A DNA stretch of 64,000 nt from Lysinibacillus xylanilyticus (lineage in GTDB: Bacteria; Bacillota; Bacilli; Bacillales_A; Planococcaceae), in the NCBI RefSeq assembly GCF_001708185.1, contig NZ_MDDN01000007.1, positions 87,002 through 151,001 of the forward strand, in the 5' to 3' direction. The first letter of the stretch is position 1; every line of letters begins with the position of its first letter. The position numbers and the translations under genes are program-made. The notes below the pieces were generated by a model. It searched no databases. It had not been told where the DNA came from and worked only from the letters and a program-made list of their open reading frames with translations. This document shows positions 42,204-50,746 of this stretch, piece after piece.

Positions 42204-42572
42204 ATGAAAAACAAAAAAACATTTCGGATTATTAGTATAATGATACTAATAATTGCCTTACTTATAACTGCTTATAAGTTTGACGAGAGCAAAAACAATC
42301 TTGTGGAGATGCTGAAAATTCAAGATACAGTCTATGTCGTAACCGGGGAACCAGTTGAAAAATCCCAAGTAGTAAGGAAATTGGGGGAGATTAAGCAAAA
42401 AATAGATAGAAATCAAGTTCCGAATACTAATTTTGAGTCTAATTCTTTAAATGAGGGTACTCCTATATATGAAAGAAAAAATGGAGATGGGTTTCCAAAA
42501 TCTGTAGTGTATAAACGAGAGGGTAAATTTTATATTGCTACTCAAGTAGTAAACCTAAACCGTAGTGATTGA
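42204..42572 (+). CDS. Membrane-anchored hypothetical protein
   Basis: 122 aa. One N-terminal hydrophobic segment (FRIISIMILIIALLITAYKF) with the remainder probably outside the membrane. The C-terminal part GDGFPKSVVYKREGKFYIAT forms predicted strands. The ribosome binding site is weak (ATAGAGAG). It follows a broken gene; if the two formed a pair, this could be the partner of that small secreted-like protein. No family recognised. Confidence 0.6.
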   Translation: MKNKKTFRIISIMILIIALLITAYKFDESKNNLVEMLKIQDTVYVVTGEPVEKSQVVRKLGEIKQKIDRNQVPNTNFESNSLNEGTPIYERKNGDGFPKSVVYKREGKFYIATQVVNLNRSD

Positions 42573-42748
42573 GCAACAACCTCTTTTTTAGAAATAAATT
42601 GTAAAAGTAGCTGACTTTTTTGAAGGTTAGCCTCTGAAATACTTGTACTACGTATTTCAGCTGTTACTACTTGAAGTGATGAAAAGCATTTTTGATTAAA
42701 ACCATGGTTAAAGTAAGTTACGAAATATCTTTTTTCACCCTAAAAAAG

Positions 42749-42787
42749 AAATCCCACGGAAAAGTCATCAACCTTTCCGTGGGATTT
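42749..42787. terminator. Bidirectional terminator
   Basis: AAATCCCACGGAAAAG pairs with CTTTCCGTGGGATTTT between convergent genes. It ends the 488-aa gene transcript. Confidence 0.92.
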
Positions 42788-42813
42788 TGTGTGATTGGAT
42801 ATTCACTACTTCA

Positions 42814-44280
42814 CTATTCTTCAATTAAACCCATTGGCATGGCTTTCATAAATTCTCTCACTTCTCGAATACCAGGAAGTTCACTTTCTACAAGCTCCAC
42901 CCCGACAATTTTTGCTAGTGGTTGAAGCATCGGTTTTACCTCTTTAGAGACAAATATTTTACTTGGTCTTACCTCTAAGCTTTGTAAATATGCCCATAAA
43001 ATACTTTGTGCGATTGGTGGCGTTTTAGGCATCGGGAACATTTCGTGTCCAATAACCAAATTGCTTCCTCGTTCAACAAGCATACCAACAATCGGATAAA
43101 CAGTGCGGTTCGTCAGTTCCGTTTCTACGCCAAAAGGCATGTAAAACACATCATATTCTAATTGTAACGCACTTTTAGGCTTTTTCTTATATTGTGCTTT
43201 TTCAAACATCGAAATTTCCTCGTAGCACTCATACGTTGGCTTCGGTATATTTATCTGCAAAATATAGATTTCTTGTAACTCACCATCCATTTGTACTTTA
43301 AACGTTGGATATTGATGTGCAGCTACCTGTGGATATTCCCAGCCATCCTTCCTAGCTTCTGTAATATTAATCATCCTACTTACAACATCAATTAATAACT
43401 CTACCTCTAGATAATTTGGTCTTTCAGGATGCGTTCCTTCTTGATAGCTACGGAATTGAATCCAGTTCTTCTTCCCTCTATACGACAGCCCACAATCTTT
43501 AATTAGCAGATAATCTGCTGGATCTAACTCTTCTCTATCAACGAAATTCACAGTTAAAGCGTTTAAACTATAGGAAAAATCACTCGATATATTTTTCTCA
43601 AAAAATATTTTCGCTAAGCTGTCATAGCCATTTTCTATATCAAAAATCATTAATCCAAACTCTTCACCACCAGCACCCATAACAGAAACAAGTACTTTGT
43701 AATCTATATCTGCAAAGTGAATGACAACGACTTCATCATCCCTTAAATATTGCCATGGCTTTAGTTTTTTCAGGTCATTAGTAAGCTCCAATAAAGTAAG
43801 ATAATCTGGCTCCAGGTTTTCTAGTAAACTATTTGCCTCTTCATCCTCCCGTATCAGTTCATTAATTTCCTCCAAATTAATCTTGTCCATTTTGCCAGTA
43901 TGAATATTGCCTGCTCCCGCAATACATATAGGCGTTTCAGTGTTCATCGGTAATTCCTCATTGCTCTCGAATCGAATCGTAAATGATTCACTATTATCAA
44001 TTACATGAGCAATGGCTTCATCACCCGATTTTCGAAGCCATTCATCGACCAACTCTTCATCTGTATCAAAATCCGCATCATTTTTAGGTAAAAAACAAAT
44101 CTTCTCTTTAGATACTCGTCCATCTTTTTTAACCATTTCAAAATTAAAATAGTCCGAACCATCCAAATCAAAACTTAGTAATATCATTTCATCTAGCATG
44201 GAAAAACTACTGTTCTTCGGTAACAATAACTTTCGATAAATCGCCGGTTTTTTCTTACTTTCAATATGCAACTGGATCAT
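42814..44280 (-). CDS. pRiA4b ORF-3-like/DUF6930-like protein
   Basis: 488-aa cytoplasmic protein. The N-terminal 60 residues (IQLHIESKKKPAIYRKLLLP and MLDEMILLSFDLDGSDYFNF) look like the plasmid pRiA4b ORF-3 fold. The C-terminal 200 residues (PIVGMLVERGSNLVIGHEMF and LQSLEVRPSKIFVSKEV) look like DUF6930/DUF7309. Function unknown. The ATG follows GTAGGAGG. Fragments of this gene lie at 41612-41700 and 47685-48030, so the locus has been repeatedly duplicated. Confidence 0.7.
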   Translation of the reverse strand: MIQLHIESKKKPAIYRKLLLPKNSSFSMLDEMILLSFDLDGSDYFNFEMVKKDGRVSKEKICFLPKNDADFDTDEELVDEWLRKSGDEAIAHVIDNSESFTIRFESNEELPMNTETPICIAGAGNIHTGKMDKINLEEINELIREDEEANSLLENLEPDYLTLLELTNDLKKLKPWQYLRDDEVVVIHFADIDYKVLVSVMGAGGEEFGLMIFDIENGYDSLAKIFFEKNISSDFSYSLNALTVNFVDREELDPADYLLIKDCGLSYRGKKNWIQFRSYQEGTHPERPNYLEVELLIDVVSRMINITEARKDGWEYPQVAAHQYPTFKVQMDGELQEIYILQINIPKPTYECYEEISMFEKAQYKKKPKSALQLEYDVFYMPFGVETELTNRTVYPIVGMLVERGSNLVIGHEMFPMPKTPPIAQSILWAYLQSLEVRPSKIFVSKEVKPMLQPLAKIVGVELVESELPGIREVREFMKAMPMGLIEE

Positions 44281-44363
44281 TGTTTTACCTCCTACTTCTA
44301 CTTGTTATAGCTATCCTGATGAGCTCGGCATAATCTTCACTCATATACAAATGTATTCATCTC

Positions 44364-44595
44364 TTGCGCGATCTCTTTATTGATTTCAACTTTGTAGCTA
44401 TTCCATATGCGAATCACTCTTTATTCACTTTACTGGCAATCTCTCCATTCTGCAACACTTCAAACTTCATCCCAACCAATTCTACACATCTCAATATCTG
44501 TCGCATTAATTGTACAAAACACCCTAAGGTTGTGCTAGCAACAGCTACGTATTGTAATTACAAGGTTCACATTTTAGAAAGTCAAGATTAACTCT
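44364..44595 (-). pseudogene. Decayed reading frame
   Basis: On the minus strand a frame reads VASTTLGCFVQLMRQILRCV and continues ELVGMKFEVLQNGEIASKVN before a stop, with no start or ribosome binding site. It looks like a degraded gene end. Family unknown. The plus-strand frame over the same bases has no support. Confidence 0.35.
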
Positions 44596-44599
44596 CCGA

Positions 44600-44680
44600 C
44601 TTTTCTCAATTTTTGTTTAATTAATAACAAAAATTGATTTTTAAACTTTTACAGCCAATGGTATGGTACTAATAGTAGGG
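44600..44680 (+). repeat. Recurrent promoter-like motif, copy 3
   Basis: ACTTTTCTCAATTTTTGTTT, AAAATTGATTTTTAAACTTT and CCAATGGTATGGTA are shared with the other copies. It lies about 80 bp upstream of the gene at 44756, a good distance for a promoter. Confidence 0.7.
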
Positions 44681-44755
44681 GAGTTTTATATTCACCAGTG
44701 TAAAAGTTATTAAAATACCTTTCCAAATTCATGGAAAAAAGAGTAGGAGGAAAAG

Positions 44756-45034
44756 ATGAAAAAATCGTATAAAATGATCGTTGCTATTCTTTTGAGTATT
44801 TTCACTTTTACTTCAATTACATTTTTAGGGACTATTGCTATTGTGTTATCTAATGTTGAATTTTTTAATTTTCAATCTACGTTTTTTGGTCTAGATATTG
44901 TTTATGTTCATATTCAAGATCGTGTATTTAAAGCTAATGTAACATGGACAGGTGTACTACTATTTGGTCTTTTAGGCGGTGTTATTCAACTTCTTATTAA
45001 TAAATTTAGTAAATCAGATAACCACGCGTATTGA
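44756..45034 (+). CDS. Two-helix membrane protein of unknown function
   Basis: 92 aa with hydrophobic segments MIVAILLSIFTFTSITFLGT and VLLFGLLGGVIQLLI, a middle region of about 35 residues that would be outside, and a polar tail. The ATG follows GTAGGAGG. The recurrent promoter-like motif lies just upstream. No family recognised. Confidence 0.75.
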   Translation: MKKSYKMIVAILLSIFTFTSITFLGTIAIVLSNVEFFNFQSTFFGLDIVYVHIQDRVFKANVTWTGVLLFGLLGGVIQLLINKFSKSDNHAY

Positions 45035-45125
45035 TTAAATAAATCCGCCAATCTTCATTCGTAAAACTTCTGATAAAACACCAAAATTTCATTAATACGA
45101 CAAGCACCATTACGAGGAGGATTAA

Positions 45126-45437
45126 ATGTCGACTATGACTACAAATAAGAAAAAGTTGAATGAATCCGGAGTTGTAGGTCAATGGAGTAATGGATTTTAT
45201 GTAGCATTAGCATATGGAATGTTATTCGTTTCTTTAATGCTCGTAACAGGAAAAGAGCTTACAATTAATGTTTTGACTCTACCCGCTTTAGTTTTATTTT
45301 TAGTTGTTAGCGTTACTGAATATTTTGTGACGAAAGACGGAAAAAAAGATATGCCTCAATGGATTATAGTGGGAGCATTTGTTATGGCTGTTCTTACTGC
45401 AATAGGTATGACGGGCTATTTCAAACTGAGGGAGTGA
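45126..45437 (+). CDS. Three-helix membrane protein of unknown function
   Basis: 103 aa. Hydrophobic segments are FYVALAYGMLFVSLMLV, VLTLPALVLFLVVSVTEYFV and IIVGAFVMAVLTAIGMTGYF. The ATG follows GAGGAGG. It is 4 nt ahead of a 54-aa membrane protein gene, so the two are an operon. No family recognised. Confidence 0.75.
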   Translation: MSTMTTNKKKLNESGVVGQWSNGFYVALAYGMLFVSLMLVTGKELTINVLTLPALVLFLVVSVTEYFVTKDGKKDMPQWIIVGAFVMAVLTAIGMTGYFKLRE

Positions 45438-45441
45438 GAAG

Positions 45442-45606
45442 ATGCTACATAATGGAATAAAATATATCGGATTTTTAGCTATGCTTATATTTGGAGGCAT
45501 TTTTATTTTCAGATGGTTTCTTCGAAAATTATTATTAGATCAATTCATTGGTTTTGTGGTAGGTTCTATTCTTTTTATCGTGTCTTTTTTTGTTAAAAGA
45601 AACTAA
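45442..45606 (+). CDS. 54-aa membrane protein
   Basis: MLHNGIKYIGFLAMLIFGGI begins the protein; a second hydrophobic segment (FIGFVVGSILFIVSFF) follows a basic loop (RWFLRKLLL). The ATG at 45442 follows GAGGGAGTGAGAAG. It is coupled to the gene ending at 45437. Function unknown. Confidence 0.65.
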   Translation: MLHNGIKYIGFLAMLIFGGIFIFRWFLRKLLLDQFIGFVVGSILFIVSFFVKRN

Positions 45607-45990
45607 ATTAGTCGGGTCGTCTCTACGATTACTATTGAACTTTTTAAATATGTCTCTTTACAATAGATGATTACTATCTTTTGCTTCACATTTTCTATAC
45701 CTTCAATTTCTGCAAATGCACCTACATCTTTGTAATTCTCCTGTTTTAACAATCTAATTCCCTATCGTCGTGATAGATGGTTCTAAGATTACACCAACAT
45801 TTTTAACATCTTAATTTAGCACTTCATAAATCGCCCCTCTCTTTTTTACCGTGGTCGCCTTAAAGCGGATTTTCTTTCTTGAAAAAACGTTTTTATGTTC
45901 TATGAAATAGTATTTAATTAAAAACAGGTTGCAATTATAGATGTTTTATTATAGTATTTCATTATTGTGCAAAAAATAATATATTTTTTC
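45607..45990. other. Intergenic with decayed minus-strand frame
   Basis: No intact gene. On the minus strand a fragment reads ENYKDVGAFAEIEGIENVKQ with stops around it, so it is probably the relic of a gene. The last 60 bp before 45990 contain TTGCAA followed by TATAGTAT and may hold the promoter of the riboswitch. Confidence 0.4.
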
Positions 45991-46102
45991 TTCTTATCAA
46001 GAGAGATGGAGGGACTGGCCCTATGAGATCTCGGCAGCGGAACTTTGTGATTAAGTTACTGTGCCAAATCCAGCAAGCAATGGCTTGATAGATAAGAGGA
46101 GT
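45991..46102 (+). promoter_or_regulatory. SAM-I (S-box) riboswitch of metT
   Basis: S-box landmarks: TTCTTATCAAGAGAG, ATGGAGGGACTGGCCCTATG, GGCAGCGG, GTGCCAAATCCAGCA, then GATAGATAAGAGGA. The internal loop has ATCTCGGCAGC in place of the common AACCCGGCAACC seen in the metN copy. A terminator follows at 46116. It should turn the transporter off at high SAM. Confidence 0.93.
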
Positions 46103-46115
46103 GTTTTATAAATAT

Positions 46116-46155
46116 AAGACCTCTTCTTGTTATTTCAAGGAGAGGTCTTTTTTTA
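46116..46155 (+). terminator. Terminator of the metT riboswitch
   Basis: AAGACCTCTTCTTG pairs with CAAGGAGAGGTCTT, then TTTTT. Its 5' half can pair with part of the aptamer's 3' side (AAGAGGA) as an antiterminator alternative. Confidence 0.92.
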
Positions 46156-46205
46156 GAAAAAAATGGACAAGGATGTATCCATTTTTAATTTTTGGAGGTA
46201 GAACA

Positions 46206-47486
46206 ATGAAGAAAGAGAATCCATGGGCGTTGATCCCATTTGTTGTTTTTTTAGTTTTATTTATTGGTTCAGGGATTATTACAGGTGATTTTTATGCCTT
46301 TCCTGTCATTGTAGCCATTTCCATTTCGGGCGCTGTAGCTCTGGCGATGAATCGAAAAGAATCGTTTTCGCGAAAGGTTGATATTTTCTGCAAAGGCGCA
46401 GGAAATTTAAATGTCATGCTGATGGTTGTTATTTTTCTCTTGGCTGGAGCCTTTTCAGCGGTAGCAAAAGGTATGGGGGCAGTGGATTCCACTGTTAACT
46501 TTGCTTTATCGGTCATTCCACCAAACCTGCTTGTCGTAGGCTTGTTCATCATTGCCTGCTTTATCTCCCTGTCAATGGGTACATCGGTGGGAACGATTGT
46601 TGCACTGGCGCCGATCGGAGTTGGGATAAGCGAGCATATCGAACTTTCCATGGCTTTAGTAATGGCAGCGATTGTTGGCGGTTCGATGTTTGGCGATAAT
46701 TTATCCATTATTTCAGATACAACCATTACTGCCGTTCGTTCACAAGGCGCACAAATGAAGGATAAATTTAAGGTGAATTTTTGGATTGTGTTGCCGGCAG
46801 CTATTGTAACGAGCATCATTTTAGGGGTTATCACAATGGGGGAAACCGCACAAGTAGAACATTTAAGCTATAGTTGGATAAAAATTGTTCCCTATGTTTT
46901 GGTTATTATTTTAGCGTTAGCTGGCATGAATGTTTTCTTTGTTCTGGCATTTGGGATTGTTCTCGCCGGTGCTGTGGGCTTAGCAGATGGCAGCTATCAC
47001 TTAATGAGCCTTATGCAAACGATTGGCGAAGGAATGTCAGGCATGTATGAAATGGCATTTCTTGCGATATTAATCGCTGGAATGGTGGAGGTTATTAAGT
47101 TTAACGGAGGAATCGATTTCCTACTTCACCTTGCGACACGAAGAATTAAATCAAAAAAAGGTGCTGAATTTGGAATTGCCGGCCTTGTGGGTCTAACTAA
47201 TTTATCTACGGCCAATAATACGATTGCTATTTTAATTGCTGGTCCGCTTGCAAAAAATATTGCTGATCAGTATGGAATTGAGCCGAGAAAGTCCGCAAGT
47301 ATATTAGATATTTTCTCCTGTACGGTCCAAGGTCTTCTGCCATACGGTGCCCAATTCCTGGCAGCCGCAAGCGTAGCTGGAATATCGCCAGTAAGCATGC
47401 TACAATACTCTTTCTATCCGATCTTGATAGGAATTTGCGGGATCATCGCTATTCTTATTGGATATCCGGCACAGAAGAAAGCTTGA
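46206..47486 (+). CDS. metT: NhaC-superfamily transporter, probable methionine importer MetT
   Basis: 426-aa integral membrane protein with about 11-12 hydrophobic segments, Na+/H+ antiporter NhaC superfamily (FGDNLSIISDTTITAVRSQG is the hallmark). NhaC-like MetT carriers under S-box control are known to import methionine, so the riboswitch makes this the most likely role. ATG at 46206 follows TTGGAGGT. The longer open frame upstream lies in the riboswitch terminator and is rejected. A strong terminator follows. Confidence 0.88.
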   Translation: MKKENPWALIPFVVFLVLFIGSGIITGDFYAFPVIVAISISGAVALAMNRKESFSRKVDIFCKGAGNLNVMLMVVIFLLAGAFSAVAKGMGAVDSTVNFALSVIPPNLLVVGLFIIACFISLSMGTSVGTIVALAPIGVGISEHIELSMALVMAAIVGGSMFGDNLSIISDTTITAVRSQGAQMKDKFKVNFWIVLPAAIVTSIILGVITMGETAQVEHLSYSWIKIVPYVLVIILALAGMNVFFVLAFGIVLAGAVGLADGSYHLMSLMQTIGEGMSGMYEMAFLAILIAGMVEVIKFNGGIDFLLHLATRRIKSKKGAEFGIAGLVGLTNLSTANNTIAILIAGPLAKNIADQYGIEPRKSASILDIFSCTVQGLLPYGAQFLAAASVAGISPVSMLQYSFYPILIGICGIIAILIGYPAQKKA

Positions 47487-47545
47487 ATTTCATCACTTTA
47501 AAGTGATTGGTATGGCTTTAGAAAATATTGATTTTATATTGAAAT

Positions 47546-47594
47546 AATCCAATTGTTTTGAAAGAAAGATTTATCAAAACGATTGGATTTTTTT
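47546..47594 (+). terminator. Terminator of metT
   Basis: AATCCAATTGTTTTG pairs with CAAAACGATTGGATT (one mismatch or G-U pair), then TTTTTTA. Confidence 0.92.
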
Positions 47595-47613
47595 ATGGGG
47601 TTACACAGAGATG

Positions 47614-47663
47614 TAAGCGTCAAACAGCCCACGAAAAAAAACGTGGGTGCTACTTGACGCTTA
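47614..47663. repeat. Nested inverted repeat next to the duplicated fragment
   Basis: TAAGCGTCAA and TTGACGCTTA form a perfect 10-bp outer stem; CCCACG and CGTGGG form an inner stem around a run of A. It lies about 20 bp from the left edge of the 47685 pseudogene. It could be an IS end, an att remnant or a hairpin; no T run is adjacent. Confidence 0.6.
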
Positions 47664-47684
47664 TGGATATTTATAAAATTTTGA

Positions 47685-48030
47685 AAGATAATCTGGCTCC
47701 AGGTTTTCCAGTAAACTCTTTGCCTCTTCATCCTCCCGTATAAGTTCATTAATTTCCTCCAAATCAATCTTGTCCATTTTACATGTATGAATATTGCCTG
47801 CTCCAGCAATACATAAAGGAGTATCAGGGTTCATCGGTAATTACTCAAAGCTCTCTAATCGAATCGTAAATGATTCACTGTTATCAGTTACATGTGCAAT
47901 AGCTTCATCACCGGATTTTCGAAACCATTCATTGACCAACTCTTCATGTATCTAAATCCGTATCATTTTTAGGAAAAAAAACAAATCTTTTCTTTAGATA
48001 CTCGTCCATCATTTTTAACCATTTCAACTT
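47685..48030 (-). pseudogene. Truncated copy of the 488-aa gene
   Basis: About 340 bp closely matches 43800-44140, the N-terminal third of the gene at 42814-44280 (GATAATCTGGCTCCAGGTTT and CTTCATCCTCCCGTAT in both). Stops and small indels (near 47845 and 47950) break the frame. It is a decayed duplication. Confidence 0.85.
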
Positions 48031-48034
48031 TCCA

Positions 48035-48115
48035 GTCATTATCAATATTTGTTCAATTTATAACAAAAGTTGATTTTGAAACTTTTATAAACTGGTGGTA
48101 TAGGGTTTTCTACAG
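48035..48115 (+). repeat. Recurrent promoter-like motif, copy 4
   Basis: Shares ATTTGTTCAATTTATAACAA and TTGATTTTGAAACTTTTATA with the others. It abuts the truncated copy of the 488-aa gene. No gene follows closely. A short hairpin GAAGTCTA/TAGACTTC with a T run is at 48141-48170. Confidence 0.6.
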
Positions 48116-48226
48116 GACTTTATAAACACATTAATACCTGTTGAAGTCTAATTTTTACTAGACTTCTTTTCTTTCTTATAGGTATCATCTGCAATATCAA
48201 ACTCTAAGTAGCATAATTTTTCTGAA

Positions 48227-48308
48227 TTTTATCAATTTTCGTTCATTTTTCATCAAAACTTGATTTTGAAACTTTTTTAGCTAATGGTATGTTATTAACA
48301 TACCCGGG
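48227..48308 (+). repeat. Recurrent promoter-like motif, copy 5
   Basis: Shares TATCAATTTTCGTTCA, TTGATTTTGAAACTTTTTTA and GCTAATGGTATGTTATTAAC, ending TACCCGGGG like copy 2. It lies just before the IS110 remnant. Confidence 0.65.
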
Positions 48309-48329
48309 GAAAAAGTAAAGGAGTATCCC

Positions 48330-48900
48330 TGCTAGAAGTATTTTCAGGGGCTTGAAAAAGAAAAAATCCTCTTGCATGATGCATGAGGGTCAACAGCCAA
48401 CGCGGACACGTGTTCCAAAAATCATTTCCTTGTTCTCAATCAAGAGAAGGTTGATTCGATACTTTTTATGAAAAAGTACTCGTTTTACGTGCCATACATG
48501 AAAACAGCGAAGTACTTGTTGGTTTTGAGCCTACAGGTCTCTACTGGATGAATCTCGCAGCCTAAAATGGTGCATCGTTACACTCCAAAATCCTAGAAGA
48601 TCTGAATGGATTACACATCAATCCCCTCCGAAAGAAGCAATCGATTGTTGTGCTCTGTGGAAAGTTACTGAAGATTTTTTTACACACCTTATGTAAGGAA
48701 AGAGTGTATTTTGGATGTGAGGCACATGATGAAAGACTTGTATTGTCTCGTAAAGGCCACCTAAGCATCACTAAGCTCAACCTACAACAGAAGGATGACA
48801 CGAATTATTTTCACCATACGACTACTAGTCCCTAATGGAGCATCGCCATCCTCTGCCTTATGAATAGATCGAACGAAGGAATGTATGCGCAAGGACGCCA
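48330..48900 (+). pseudogene. IS110-family transposase remnant
   Basis: Degraded frames read NSEVLVGFEPTGLYWMNLA near 48510, matching the IS110 EPTGxYW motif, and KQSIVVLCGKLLKIFLHTLC near 48640, matching its C-terminal part. Frames are broken by stops and shifts. The ends were not identified. Confidence 0.65.
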
Positions 48901-49134
48901 AGAGACATGGGAGGGTACGAAATTATAAGTATCACAGAGATCCATTAGTGCATCACAATGCGGGCTTAAAGTTAATTTTAACTAAATATCTTTAGCAAAG
49001 CGCACTCACAAAATACCGAATAATTAAAGAACGAGAAAAGAAAACACTATGTAAAGAGTGTGATAAATTTTTTTATCACTCTTAAAAAGGTTTAAACCGT
49101 TAATAAATCAACATTTAAAGAGGGAGAGGAACAT

Positions 49135-49596
49135 ATGAAAAATCTTTTAAAAATCGTTGCACTATCTACTACATTTGCGTTCTCGATGACTACTTTCGCT
49201 AGTGCTGATAGCTTAGAACCTGTGGTAGATGAAAATCAGGGAGTCTCTGAAGTCGAAGATAACCCAGGAGTATCATCAAGAGGCGTAACAATGCCATCCA
49301 CTGTTTGGAATCTTTATAGTTTGGGTAGATATGATTTTACAGGAAGAGCTGCAAGTTCTGATTTATACACGAATTATTTATTTACTGGTAAAAGTCAATA
49401 TAAAATAGAAGTAACGAATACTCATAACAAAAATCTAAAAATATACCTGAAGAAAAAGGGTTTTATAGATACTACTGTATGGGATTATGATTTACAACCT
49501 GGTTCTACCTTAACTGCATTTCCACAAGTAAATAGTAGCGATAATTACTATTTATTATTTAAGAGACCAAGTAGTTTTGATGGATATATCGAATAA
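49135..49596 (+). CDS. Small secreted protein
   Basis: 153 aa with signal peptide (MKNLLKIVALSTTFAFSMTT to about FASADS). The mature part has an acidic segment, then a beta-rich domain (FTGKSQYKIEVTNTHNKNLK and NSSDNYYLLFKRPSSFDGYI). The ATG follows AAGAGGGAGAGG. It is probably a small extracellular protein, monocistronic with a terminator. No family recognised. Confidence 0.75.
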   Translation: MKNLLKIVALSTTFAFSMTTFASADSLEPVVDENQGVSEVEDNPGVSSRGVTMPSTVWNLYSLGRYDFTGRAASSDLYTNYLFTGKSQYKIEVTNTHNKNLKIYLKKKGFIDTTVWDYDLQPGSTLTAFPQVNSSDNYYLLFKRPSSFDGYIE

Positions 49597-49607
49597 TATA
49601 TTCGTTT

Positions 49608-49645
49608 ATAAAAAAGGTGGCCATGATTTTATTCATGGCCTTTTT
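49608..49645 (+). terminator. Terminator of the secreted protein gene
   Basis: AAAAGGTGGCCATGA pairs with TCATGGCCTTTTTT around a short loop, with T run. Confidence 0.9.
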
Positions 49646-49668
49646 TATTCTATAAGGAGATTCTTATT

Positions 49669-50481
49669 ATGAATACAACTATATTAAAAATAATTGCAGT
49701 AATTGCTATGGTTATAGATCATATCGGGTTTTTCATACCAAACACACCAGAGTGGTTTGGATGGATTGGACGAATTTCTGTTCCTATTTTTATTTTTACA
49801 GTTGTTATTGGTTTTCAATATACATCGAATCGAAAAAAATATCTGACGCGATTATATATGTTTAGTTTAGGAATGTCCTTTATTAATTTGTTGGTTAATT
49901 ATATCTTCAGAAATTTTTCTGTTGAGGACTTAACCAATAATTTTTTTGCATCACTATTTCTTATTGTTCTTATCTTGAGTTTAATTGAAAAAAAACAGCT
50001 AAAATACATTTTTCTTTTTTCCATGTGGCAAATCCTATCGTTATTTCTTTGCTCATTTTTAGCGGACATAATTGAATTCCCGAATTTCAACTCGTCCACA
50101 GCTAACGGTTATTTTTGGGGTGCTATCCTTGGAAATATTTTCGCAGTAGAAGGTGGACCATTGTTCATTTTGATGGGCATATTTCTTTATCTAACTCGAA
50201 GGAGAAAAATAAATATTGTCATTGTATACTCTATCTTTTCTATATGTGCTTTCTATGCATCTTATAAATGGGGTCATCTCATAAACACTTGGAACAACCT
50301 TTTATTCCCTTTTCCAAGTTATCAATGGATGATGATAGCAGCTGTACCGCTGATATTATTGTTTAACAATAAGAAAGGAATAGAACTAAAATACTTCTTC
50401 TATATTTTCTATCCAACGCATATTATCATCTTATATCTGATAGGGTTTTATCTAGAAAAACCACCTACACTTGGCCCATGA
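49669..50481 (+). CDS. TraX-family integral membrane protein
   Basis: 270-aa protein with about eight hydrophobic segments. ILKIIAVIAMVIDHIGFFI at the N-terminus and YPTHIIILYLIGFYL at the C-terminus are TraX hallmarks. TraX acetylates pilin in F plasmid, and Bacillales homologues are acyltransferase-like with unknown substrates. The ATG follows ATAAGGAG. It is not next to conjugation genes, so pilin acylation cannot be assumed. Confidence 0.82.
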   Translation: MNTTILKIIAVIAMVIDHIGFFIPNTPEWFGWIGRISVPIFIFTVVIGFQYTSNRKKYLTRLYMFSLGMSFINLLVNYIFRNFSVEDLTNNFFASLFLIVLILSLIEKKQLKYIFLFSMWQILSLFLCSFLADIIEFPNFNSSTANGYFWGAILGNIFAVEGGPLFILMGIFLYLTRRRKINIVIVYSIFSICAFYASYKWGHLINTWNNLLFPFPSYQWMMIAAVPLILLFNNKKGIELKYFFYIFYPTHIIILYLIGFYLEKPPTLGP

Positions 50482-50568
50482 ATTGGTAATTGGAAAGTGT
50501 TATTTATTACAACTAAAACTGCATCAATAGTGACAATGACGATGAATTATTAGGTGTTTTGTAAATGT

Positions 50569-50598
50569 TTAAAAGAGTGGCGGAGGCTACTCTTTTTA
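50569..50598 (+). terminator. Possible terminator of the TraX-like gene
   Basis: AAAAGAGT pairs with ACTCTTTT around GGCGGAGGCT, followed by TAATTG. About 88 nt after the stop. Confidence 0.55.
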
Positions 50599-50746
50599 AT
50601 TGAAAAAAGTAACAGGCAAAAAGCTTTAAGCTATAAAATTAAACACGTACTTTGCAACTTGGTTAGATAGACTTATTGTTAGTCAAGGATCTGAATTTTG
50701 GTTATGGTAAATTACTCTATGGATTTAATAATGATTAATCCCTGTT

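Noticed and set aside
44364..44591. 75-codon plus-strand frame
   Set aside because: No ribosome binding site; the minus strand shows a better though broken coding pattern.
46292..46834. 180-codon frame antisense to metT
   Set aside because: Antisense shadow of a membrane protein gene with recognised motifs.
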